Below are positions 49,361 through 59,745 of a stretch of DNA of 64,000 nucleotides, piece after piece. The translations under genes were made by a program, and so were the position numbers. Position 1 is the stretch's first letter, and every line of letters begins with the position of its first letter. The notes beneath the pieces are model-generated. The model made no database searches. It was given only the letters and a program-made list of their open reading frames with translations, and had not been told where the DNA came from. The stretch is from Holacanthus passer (Eukaryota > Chordata > Actinopteri > Pomacanthidae): the NCBI GenBank assembly GCA_025331565.1, contig JAFREQ010000047.1, positions 796,001 to 860,000 of the forward strand. The letters run 5' to 3'.

Positions 49361-52300
49361 TTAGCCAAAGTTGTGAATGGCCAGCCTGAACATGTCATTG
49401 GTGCACACCCATGCATCGTTAATGTTCTTCAGGATGAAACTCTGATGGAAACCCATGATGGGATCGTCATCTGCCTGCAAACACACACACAAACAGAAAC
49501 AGCAGGGGTTCAGGATGAAGCCAGCAGTGTAGTCATTTCATTTATCAGTTGTACACATCAAAGTCAGTACGCTAGTTGTGGGGAGTACCATTCAGCCAGT
49601 GAAAACACTTATGCAATTCCTTCTGTGCCAAGTCGGGGGAAAATAATGCCAAAAGGAAAAGCAACACTAAACAGTCAGCTCAAGTGTTAATGGTTTATTT
49701 TCATCAATTAACATGCAGTGAATGAACAGAAGAGAAATCTAAATCAAATCAATATTTGGTGTGACCACCCTTTGCCTTCAAAACAGCATCAATTCTTCTA
49801 GGTACACTTGCACACAGTTTTTGAAGGAACTCGGCTGGTAGGTTATTCCAAACATCTTGGAGAACTAACCACAGATCTTCTGTGGATGTAGGCTTCCTCA
49901 AATCCTTCTGTCTCCACATGTCATCCCAGACAGACTTGATGATGTTGAGATCAGGGCTCTGTGGGGGCCATACCATCACTTCCAGGAACTCTTGCGCTTC
50001 TTTACGCTGAAGGTAGTTCTTAATGACATTGCCTGTATGTTTGGGGTCGTTGTCCTGCTGCAGAATAAAACTGGGGCCAATCATACGCCTCCCTGATGGT
50101 ATTGCATGATGGAGAAGTATCTGCCTGTATTTCTCAGCATTGAGGACACCATTGATCCCGACCAAATCTCCAACTCCATTTGCAGAAATGCAGCAACAAA
50201 CTTGCAAGGAACCTGCACCGTGCTTCACTGTTGCCTGCAGACACTCATTATCATACCGCTCTCCGGCCCTTCGGCAAACAATCTGCCTTCTGCTACAGCC
50301 AAATATTTCAGATTTTGACTCATCAGTCCAGAGCACCTGCTGCCATTTTTCTGCACCCAGTTCCTATGTTTTCCTGCATAGTAGAGTCGCTTGACCTTGT
50401 TTCTATGTCAGAGGTTTGGCTTTTTGGCTGCAACTCTTCCATGAAGACCACTTCTGGCCAGACCTCTCCGGACAGTAGATGGGTGTACCTGGGTCCCACT
50501 GGTTTCTGCCAGTTCTGAGCTGATGGCACTGCTGGACATCTTACGATTTAGGGAAGGGAAATAAACGATGTGTTTTTCATCTGCTGCACTAAGTTTCCTT
50601 GGCCGACCACTGCGTCTATGATCCTCAACGTTGCCCGTTTCTTTGTGCTTCTTCAAATGAGCTTGAACGGTGCATCTTGAAACCATAGTCTGCTTTGAAA
50701 TCTTTGTCTGGGAGAGACCTTGCTGATGCAGTATAACGACCTTGTGTCTTGTTGCTGTGCTCAGTCTTGCTATGGTGTTTGACCTGTGACATGAAGCTGT
50801 CTTCCATAACCTCACCCTGGTAGCAGAGTTTGGCTGTTCCTCACCCAGTTTTAAACTTTCTACAAGGCTGTTTCTGTTTCAGTTATTGACTGTGTTCCAA
50901 CCTACATGGTAAATCGATTCATTAGCACCTGTTATAATTGGTTAATCATACACCTGACAATAATCCTACAAAATCCCTGACTTTGTGCAAGTGTACCTAT
51001 AAGAACTGATGCTGGTTTAAAAGCAAAGGGTAGTAACAGCAAATACTGATTTGATTTAGATTTTTCTTTTGTTTGCTCACTTTTTGTATTTTGTAAATAG
51101 ATAAAAATAAAGGATAACTATTTATATTTTTGAAAGCATTCTCAGTTTTCAGGCATTTTTTCACACCTGCCTAAAATTTTTGCACAGTATTGTATATATT
51201 ATTTATAAAATATAAAAAGGTAATTAGAAAGCACTTGCTGTTCTTCTGTGGCTCTCATGTAGACTCATGTAGACTCTCATACTGTCTGACACGATTCTTG
51301 AGTACTTAGGTTAGTAAGTAGTTAACTGTGGCAGGGACGGAGGGATACATAGTGTTAATTCACATCAGTTTGTTTGTTTGTTTATTCATTCATTCATTTA
51401 GCTAGCACAGCCCTACCATCCACTGTCTATAACTTAAAATTTAGAACACAAGACCTGGATAGTTTGTCTGTTTTTCTGAACTAAATTCTAAAGACTAAAG
51501 ATGGAGGTCTTTTAAATGAAAGAACAGTAATTAGATGATTAGTTAGTATGGTAACAAATGATTTGAAACACACAAACATACATGAATCTTATTTACTTTT
51601 GAACTCAATGTGTGATTTGGCTGTTAAACAGATGACAATCTCTAAAGTAAGGTCTGAATGTTACTTACTTTTAGCTGTCCTACAACCATACTCAAGATGC
51701 AGCAGTCTGGAGTGGGCTGGTGGTCCTGCGCTGTTATACTATGCGCTATTTTTGTGAAGGGGAGACTCTGGCACACACAAACAAGAGGAAAAAAATACAC
51801 AACAGAAAGATTACTACAGGTATATCAGACATTAAAACATTTAGCCAAGATTCCTCTAACTTATCTTGAGCTATTTTCATTAAAACTTGTGGAAAAAAGA
51901 ATTACCAAACTACAGGGCAATGGTAACAGGTAAATGATTTTCTCAATTCCCTACATAACCAGATTTCTTAGAGTAACCTGGTTTCCTGTGTAGAAGAACA
52001 TACTGAGTGGCATTGCCTGTGTGTTCCCCACTTGGCCATCTACCACCTGTTACATGTTACCTCCGTACATAGTAATAAGTTACCAGATAAACTCACAGTG
52101 AGTTTCTCAACAATTGCTCTTTTTCCCTGGAACTGTTGTCCTTCCCAAGTAAGGCATGATGCATCGATCTGAGTGAAGCAAGACAGAGAGACAGAAGTTA
52201 GAGGAAAAGGGAGGATGCCATCTGCAGATAAAAGGTCCATCAAAACAGCCACATCGTAACTCAAGTGATACATCACATAACAACAACGAAGTGATACGAG

Positions 52301-53886
52301 CTCCCTCGGTTTGATCTTGCGAGTTTCAGTTTTGAGAGTCAAAGTGAGAAGGTTAAAATGAGGGTGTAATGTAGGTGACTTGATGCATCAAACTGGAAAT
52401 AAAAATACACACTTGCTGGTGAATGACAACCTACTTACACACAAGGAAAGGCTAAATATATATTGCTCCAAAACTGATTAAGTGCCAGCCCTACACATAA
52501 CAGTACATCTGTGTTTTTTTAAGCATGGTTTGTACCAGTTGATTGTGTTCCTGCTCAATTTTATTCTTTTTCAGCAGTAGACTTATTTAATTTTGTATTC
52601 AATCAGCAGGCCCAATTTTTTTCAAATAATAAACATAAACATAGCAAGAAGTAGACTCATTTTTATATTCATAAATCACCCTGATAAACTGCAAGCCTTG
52701 GGCTATAATAACAGGGCTGCATCTAATTTTCATTAACAATTAATCTGCAGATGAATTGATTTGTCTATAAAATGTCCAAAAAATGGTGAGAAATACCTAT
52801 TGTAATATCCAAGAGTCTAGAATTTTTTGTCCATACAACAGTCCATAGAAGTATGATAGCAGAAGCAACATAGAAGCTGGAACGAGAGAAAATTTGACAG
52901 AGGATTTGGCTTGAAAAAATACTGAGTGAGTTGATGAAATTTCTATCAGTGAATTGACTAACTGTTTTGCTTTTGCTAATGCTTTGGCAATGATGTGTCT
53001 TTCTCATCTATACTCGAAGCCACGATATTATCAATTAGGCTGATAACTCCAAGGAATACATTCATTTTGTGGACAAAGTTTTTTTGAGGTTTTTTTTTTT
53101 TTTTAAAATCACATTCTGTTATGTGTGAGTGAGAGACTATATAAATTAATAATATATGCTAATACATGAGCAATCAAAAATGTATTGAGCAGCAAAGTAG
53201 GAGATAAAGGACATGTGTAACAGCTAGAAGATGTGTTGTTGTCAAGGTCTGACATTGCAAAGTCAATCAGTGCTGCACAGCACAGCAACACTTTGGAAAC
53301 ACCCACAGAGCTGTTGACCGTCCACTCTACAGGTTAGCTAGCTCTCCACTAATTTGCACAGATTCATCCCTGAACTGGAAAACCTACAAATGTTAGAATT
53401 AGTGAAGACTGCACCTGTTGGCAACAGCCCTTTGTTTGACCATTTGTTGAATACCTTCAGAGGGACTGGCAGCTTGCATGCACAGGAACATTATTTTGCC
53501 AAATTTAACTCACAAGCCAAGTAGTTTATTTGTGTTTATTGAAAGTAGATTAAAAAAATGTTCACAGAGGAAAAACAGATTTTGTGTCCCATACATTGTT
53601 AATGATGAATCTATTATTGATCAAGATCACTGCTCAAAATTTGTGTCCCTAATGAGAGCACCTAAGAACAGGTTTTATCTACCTATCTAAACAGGTTCAA
53701 TCTTCAATTATGCACGCACAGCCAGTGCAGCAGGTTCATCTTGTTGCATCTCGTAACAGAACAAAAGCATGGTTCTATCACACTTACATATATGGATCCG
53801 AGTTGTGATCTGTCAGAGTCAAACATCTGGTAGTAGTGCTGCACGAAGCTGGATCCTATCTGCTCCCACAGAGGCTGGTCCACCAT
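49361..53886 (-). CDS. nutf2: Nuclear transport factor 2, complete (4 coding exons)
   Basis: NTF2 is a small homodimer that carries RanGDP from the cytoplasm into the nucleus through FxFG nucleoporins. Coding exons: 53,788-53,886; 52,097-52,168; 51,669-51,767; 49,361-49,474 (TAA at 49,361-49,363). They are all in phase 0 and give 33+24+33+37 = 127 residues, the length of human NTF2. Exon 1 reads MVDQPLWEQIGSSFVQHYY. Exon 2 holds ASCLTWEGQQFQGK with Trp41, the FxFG-contact residue in mammals. Exon 3 holds HSITAQDHQPTPDCC. Exon 4 holds ADDDPIMGFHQ with Asp92 and Asp94, the Ran-binding acids, and ends NDMFRLAIHNFG. The ATG lies 12 bases inside an exon whose acceptor is at 53,898-53,900, so a noncoding first exon exists upstream (about 55,193-55,290). 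Intron 3 contains a whole Tc1-like element. Identification is certain. Confidence 0.97.
49615..51193 (-). mobile_element. Tc1-like transposon, full length but inactive
   Basis: The element lies in NUTF2 intron 3, its transposase in the same direction as the host gene. The right end reads CACACCTGCCTAAAATTTTT, then GCACAGTATTGTA, a typical terminal inverted repeat. The left end (near 49,618) is badly decayed. The coding part is split into two frames: 50,408-50,815 (helix-turn-helix DNA-binding half: STATRHKVVILHQQGLSQ, RRSGRPRKLSAADEKHI) and 49,749-50,336 (catalytic half: MLWTDESK, ILQQDNDPKHTGN, SPDLNIIKSVWDD). A frameshift separates them near 50,340-50,407. The third acid of the DD34E triad is Lys (codon AAG) instead of Glu. 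It cannot be active. Confidence 0.85.
52705..53065 (+). repeat. Non-autonomous DNA element, CGATTAATC-type family
   Basis: 'acagggctgcatctaattttcattaacaattaatctgcagatgaa', 'gtctataaaatgtccaaaaaatggtgagaaatacc' and 'gaagctggaacgagagaa' follow the order of the common fish family 'gggctgcaactaacgattatttt...'. Copy of the family at 1,755, 61,600 and 62,480. It lies in NUTF2 intron 1. Confidence 0.6.
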
Positions 53887-54734
53887 CCTGACTCACCCTG
53901 CAACACACACTGGGAAGATGGAGAGATGGAAAGGGAGTGGGTCAGAAAGACAGAATGGGAGGAGAATGAAAACAGCAATACACCAGTGAAAAATGCAATT
54001 AAATAAAAAACAAAACAAAAAAAAACAGCAGTCTCCTTAATCACTTCAATGAGGCCACTAGATTGGTTGGCTAAAAGAGTCACCGGATCTCAACCCAACT
54101 GAACACCTAATCTGTCAGGTATTTCTAATATTGTCCATCACATTGATATGAAAGCAATAAACAAAAAAATATAAAAAAGTTAAAAAAGGTTCAGCTAATA
54201 TTAAAGACACCTCTCTAAAGCAATTTTGACAACATTTGAACATAAGTTTCATGGCAACTGAGTATATATAATCACATGTAAAAAACAGAGATGAAAGCAT
54301 ATCTAAATCCAGTGGATTACCTCCTTGATGTATAGAAGCCATAATACACACTCTCCAGATCGCAAAGATTTACCTCTGCTTGAAACAAAAAACAGCTCAC
54401 TTGTTTTAGATTTTAAAATGACACCATGTCCTTACTGCTGACCACAATTTCAAAAACACAACACTTCGATGAGCCATGGGAGTTTTGCTGAACACGCCAT
54501 GCTGCTCTCTACGCCTGGGTGACACTGACAGCACAAGTCATGTGCTTCCACATAACGATACACTGTTGTTGCTGGAACAATCTGAGAGCTCCGGACATTA
54601 GCACGAATTTCAGGACAACATACCACAAATACCGACGGGACAAAAATAGTTCTAGGCCAGCTTGAATATAGCTAGAGGAAGAGCAACAGAAGCTTTTTTT
54701 TCTTAGTGGCGGTAATAAATAGAAAAGCTCATGT

Positions 54735-55300
54735 ATGGCTAGTTAACGTAAGCTAACTAGCTGCTGCTAGCTTGTGAGCGGTCTTGTTTGCTAACGGTGA
54801 CTTAGCCTGTGTTGGCTCAGACAGTTCATGTACCTAGCACGCTTCCCCACCAGCTAATGTTAGACGTCAAATAAATGATGTTTCCAGGCGTTAGCTAACT
54901 GGCTGGTCGGCTTTGGCCTTTTCACCGGTTGCTAAAAATACCCCCGTCCCCTCCAAGTTGATGCCTCCTCCGGGCCCGCGCACACAGCTCTGGAGCCCCG
55001 GAGCGGCTAACGTTACCCTACATAGGCGTGACCAAGGTTCGCCCTAAACCGGACAGGAGCAGCCGATTCAACCACTTATATCACCGTACACTTGTTCAAA
55101 TGTCACACTAAACCAGCGCTTTTGCTTTTGGCACATGTTTCCATTCACTATTCCAGAAGAGGATTTCCAACAGACAAGTAATAAAAACTTACCTCTATCC
55201 AACGCCGAGGCCGGCTGCACGATCGCACAGTGCAGAGTCTGCTCCCCGACGAGGGCACGTACTAAAAACGGCGACCCGCCCGGTGCATTGTGGGGAGTGG
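54735..55300 (-). promoter_or_regulatory. nutf2: NUTF2 promoter and noncoding first exon
   Basis: A CpG-rich stretch ends in a noncoding exon (about 55,193-55,290) with a strong donor GTAAGT (55,187-55,192). The core around 55,200-55,290 has GGCGACCCG, CCCGGTGCATTGTGGG and no TATA box. Downstream, in the first intron, GCTAGTTAACG, GCTAACTAGCTGCTGC, GCGTTAGCTAACTGG and GGCTAACGTTACC cluster at 54,735-55,015. The TSS is approximate. Confidence 0.5.
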
Positions 55301-56030
55301 AGTCTTTGTGTGTTTCCACAAGTTGTTTTGTTTGCAGAGTTTAATGGGCGTTTAATTCAATCAGTTTGATTTCTATAAGTCATTGTGCATACATTTACCA
55401 TATTGTGATATGAATATATAAATATGCTCATAAATCAAGGATGGACTAGCCTGCTATTGGGCAAAAAAGAGATGTGCTTGGTGGTTGATAAACATTTACT
55501 TCAGAATATGCACTATGTACTGCAAGAATGATGAAATATACAGCTGGACTAGATTTCGACAAAGGACCCCTCAATGAGGAAGGGCTGTAAGATTAGGTTA
55601 AAATGCAGGAGCCACCTTACAGCAATTCCCATTTCAGTTTATATTGTCCCTCAGTTCATATCATGCATATTTTCAAACTAATGTAATGTAATTGCCACAC
55701 ACAGTGAATGGAAGTTGCCCACTTCAACTTCCAGCTTTGTAATTATGTTGCAATTATTTTGACCACACTGCCTTATAAATATATATATATATATATTTGT
55801 TAATTGTGGGTTACTAGATATTGTAAATTTAGGCAACTTTGTTTTTTCTTCTTTGCCATTAATAATTTCACATTCCCTCAGGTGACACATTTGAGGGCCT
55901 GACCCCAAAACCAAAACTATCTGAGTGTATCTAAAATTAGTTCCACGTCAACAAGTTACAACAGGAAAATGCTGCTTACACACTGATTCATTGAAATAAA
56001 AATCACTGTGGACATTTTTCTGCAAAACAA
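55301..56030. other. Gene-free spacer upstream of NUTF2
   Basis: No divergent gene starts here on the plus strand. A short (AT)n lies at about 55,777-55,797. CENPT- or THAP11-like frames are absent. Confidence 0.55.
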
Positions 56031-56034
56031 GTGT

Positions 56035-56310
56035 ATTTATTTTTGATGCTTACATGTTACTTTGTACATTTTGTTAATAATATTATCTATACTATAAGTA
56101 CAATTTTGACATAACTGTACTTGTATTTTTTTTCAAGTATTTCTATTTTATGCAACTTCATACATTTAATCCATCTCATTTCAAAGGGAACTTTTGTCAC
56201 TCCATTATATTAATTTGACTGCTACAGCTACTCGTTACTTTGCATATAACATTTAACTAGTTTATAAACTATGATGCACTGGTGTAGATTCCCCCAGGGT
56301 GAATGCTACT
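56035..56310 (-). repeat. TACTTGAGTAAA-type repeat, fragment
   Basis: 'gtacttgtattttttttcaagtatttctattttatgcaacttcatac' and 'actccattatattaatttgactgctacagctactcgttactttgcat' match the arm of the family at 2,325 and 20,675. Confidence 0.55.
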
Positions 56311-56519
56311 AGAACTGCTGACTACTGACTGTGTGCTTGCTAAATTGCAAAGTACTCCAGGAGTCCTGGTTTTTGTACTTGGAGATTTTAACCACTGAAA
56401 GCTAGAACAGGCTGGGAACAATACATGAAATGTTTTATATAGAACAGTAAAATATGTTATGGGAATGTACAAAGTGCCTATAATGTTAGATTGAGACTCC
56501 CTGTAGCTAATTCTGATCA

Positions 56520-58228
56520 CAATACAGTGTACTTAATCCCAATTTACAAGACAGTTTTGAAGAGCTGCAAACCGAAGATTAAAACGGTGGCTTCAACCGA
56601 ATGACATGGTGGAATCTCTGAAAGGCTGTTTTCTCTGCACTGACTGGAATGTCTTCCACAGCCAGAACAGGGACATATCTACTGAAGCAACAACAGGCTA
56701 TACACATTTTTGCACTTTTAATATGGTCACCAAAAAGGTTAGAAAGTTATCTATCCAAATAACAAAACTTACTTTTCAAATCAGACAAAAGACTGCATTA
56801 ATAATCTGGTGCTCCGATCTGTGCAGAAGGAATTGAACCAGCAGCTCAGAGTAGCCAGAAAGCCACAAAAGGATATCTTAGAGGAAATTCAAAGCCAAGG
56901 CATTTGTTGTCATTTGCACACTTAAAAAAACAGTTTCCCTCTACAATGAAATTCTTCTTTTGCCTTTCTCTGTGAATGCCGTTTTAAGTTGCAAATATCA
57001 AAAAGTACAAAAAATAAAGAATAAGATTAAAATTAAAAAAGATATATACAGGATATGTACAATGTGCAAGAGTTCAGCATCAATGCAACATGAATGTTTT
57101 CATTATTTCTTATTTGAAAAGAATTTGGAACTTCATGAAGCCTATCACAAACCTGAAACCAGCTAAGAAGTGCTTACTCACTTCAAACGACCTGAAGAAA
57201 ACGGCTGATGATTTAAATCATTTTGATCTGAAATCTGAGAATCATGCATTTATGGTAGAGTGTATTCAGGAGCTGGACTCTTTATCCTTTGCTGAGTGTG
57301 TTGAGAACAGACCGCAGATCTAGCCGTACATTATCTTTTTAAACATGTCTCCATAAAGAAGCCATGGGACAAGATGGGACCAGCTGGGATGAAATGCCTC
57401 AAGAAGTGTGTGGTGTCCACGTTGAAAGCAGACATGAACAGCAAATTAGACCCATTACAGTTTGCTTACAGACAGGGACAGAGTAAGGATGATGCTATTA
57501 CTGCCATTATAAAATTGGTTTTTAACATTTTATGAACAGTACAGCTTATGCTCAGCTGCTTTTTATTGATTAAGGCTGTGCTTTCAACACGCTTCAGTCA
57601 TATCTTTTAATTCAGAAAGTTAGACATCTGGATGTCAACTCAGCAGTTACAATGTGATATCATTTGCTGAACAAAAAGTAATGTTTTGTAGAGTGCAATC
57701 AGGTATGGAATGACGACATGGTTTTGTAACCTTCGTGCTTAATTAAAATCAGAGTTATCACATTTGGTTCAGACTGTGATGACAATCCTCAGTCAGAAAG
57801 ATCATCATCATAATCTTCAGTCTCTCTTTGACCAGCGCGTACTTAAACAGGAGAATAGAATCCTCTGTAAGCCATCTCATATTCTGTACTCTCAGTATGA
57901 GCTGTTCCCATCAGGCAGACGATACAGAGCTCAGCAGTGAAAATTGAATCACTTTAAAAAGTCCTTTGTGCCTGTATCTGTGAGAATTTTAAACAGTAGC
58001 CTAAAATAAGGAGAGGTTACAGAGGCTGTATTGCAGCACTAAACCACAAACTGACTGATGCCTCAGGGTGTGTATTTTTGTATTATTGGTAGTGTGTTTT
58101 TGTATTTGTATGTACTTTACAACATATTCTGTTTGCTGGTGTTGTGTGACCGTATATGCTGATGGGTCTAGCTTTGTAGAGTCACATTTCCCCATGGGGA
58201 CAATAAAGCATTTATCCATCCATCTATC
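56520..58228 (+). mobile_element. L2/Rex-type LINE relic (5'-truncated, decayed)
   Basis: Plus-strand segments keep the order of a fish non-LTR reverse transcriptase. One frame (56,606-56,836) reads MVESLKGCFLCTDWNVF, a linker seen before the RT domain. The piece at 57,448-57,530 reads LDPLQFAYRQGQSKDDAI followed by TAIIKL, RT blocks that in intact relatives run 'LDPLQFAYR..R..EDA'. Next comes SCFLLIKAVLSTRFS, the decayed 'LFIDFSSAFNTI' block. QENRILCKPSHILYSQYELF then PSGRRYR (about 57,850-57,930) fits the C-terminus. The tail is TTTCCCCATGGGGACAATAA followed by ATCC/ATCT repeats (58,185-58,228). Many stops show it is inactive. Confidence 0.7.
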
Positions 58229-58782
58229 TTTGGGGTGAATAGTTTATCAATAAGAGTGCATTCATTAATCTCTTTTTCCAGACTATGTATTTTAAGGACA
58301 CTGAGGCCATCTAGTTTCTAACTTTCTACACTCAGATACATTCCTAACACCTAATTTTATGAAAAATGACATTGGAAGTTAACATGTATTTTGAGGTTGT
58401 AATGAACAATGTAAAAGCATAATACACATTAATGATGATTTATTCATATTTTGATAAGTAGCATTTGGTATGAATAATATTAACTCATTCTACAAGGCAC
58501 ACATGTTGTAACAATGTCACAGGTCAAGTCACTCAAATCACAAAAATTTCCTCATTTGACTCCATATCCTGTTTTTATTTTAAGTCTGTCATAACAGACA
58601 ATGACAATGCAATATTACGGTCCATACATTTGCAGGAACTGTTAAAAAAAAGTATTGTGGGGACAATTGATCTGTGAATCAAGAATTAAGGTTCCATAAA
58701 CCATTTTTTTTACCTGTCCTTGCTGGCAAATTGCCCTGCCTTCGTAATTAACAATCAATAAAATTAATAGTACAACATTATA
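58229..58782. other. TSNAXIP1 3' region and spacer
   Basis: The interval holds a minus-strand AATAAA at 58,574-58,579, the likely TSNAXIP1 polyadenylation signal about 200 bases past the stop. No gene or named repeat lies between it and the LINE tail. Confidence 0.45.
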
Positions 58783-59693
58783 TCAGTTGCTGGCTGGGAA
58801 GTGATTTGGTGCAGCATTTTCCTCTGATTCTTCGAGAGCAGCAGGTAAGGCCGCCACATTGCATTCTACAAGCTGTCGGCACATTAAAGTCAAGTCAGAT
58901 TACAGAGGGTTGAAGAAGGTTATTCAAGCTCTTTTTATTGTCTGTACAGATATAATATTTTACATTTCTTCACTAAGATGACCACATTGGTCTTGGTGGC
59001 CACAATGTCTGTAAATGCTGAGGTTGAATTAAATATTTTCATCAAATGAGAGCACAGAGGTCTGCAGATGCAAGATATGGATTGCATCTTGTGAATTACA
59101 AAAAAATTCAATCAGCCTGAAAAGACAGTGGAATCTCTGCTGGTACGTACCAGGCTGTGAAGTCTCTGAGAGGAGATGGCGTCATTGCTGCTGTCTGGTT
59201 CGCTTTGAGCCGAGGCCACAAGTTCATCTATTTCCTCATCTGATTTCAGAGGGAACGCTGTCCTCAGGGCCGCCCTATACATAGAGAATATGCATATGCA
59301 CAAAAGACTCTCTTTTGACAGAGAAAACAGAGACAGCAATAGAGAACAAAAACTTTTTTATTGCTGAAGTTTTTCCTTATCTGAGCCGAAGCTCTAAAGA
59401 CAGAGGTTGTCATATATTACAGAGATTGTAAAACAGCCTGAGGCAAGTTTGAGATTTTAGGCTATATAAATAAAACTGACTGGACTTAACAATTTTCTGT
59501 GTGCTTATATCACTTAAACTCCTGGACGGTGAATGTGCTGCTCTCAGGGGCATCGGAGTCAACTGGCACTTTCAGTTGGTTGGACTGAATCTGGCTTTGC
59601 CCTTGGGACACACTCTCATCCATCTGTAAAACAACAAACAGCTTTTTAAGGTGACAGTGAAGACAGAGAAGAAATATACTTGCTTTATCATTT

Positions 59694-59745
<52 letters not shown>

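Noticed and set aside
49181..49690. Plus-strand frame of 169 codons
   Set aside because: It lies antisense across the last NUTF2 exon, which is certain from its 127-residue match. No splice or start context supports a second gene.
49749..50336. A 195-codon minus-strand frame as a functional gene
   Set aside because: It is the catalytic half of a Tc1 transposase with Lys for the catalytic Glu, cut off by a frameshift from its DNA-binding half.
56960..57323. Short plus-strand frames between NUTF2 and TSNAXIP1 as candidate CENPT remnants
   Set aside because: They fall inside the decayed LINE, and a neighbouring frame shows reverse-transcriptase blocks in the right order.
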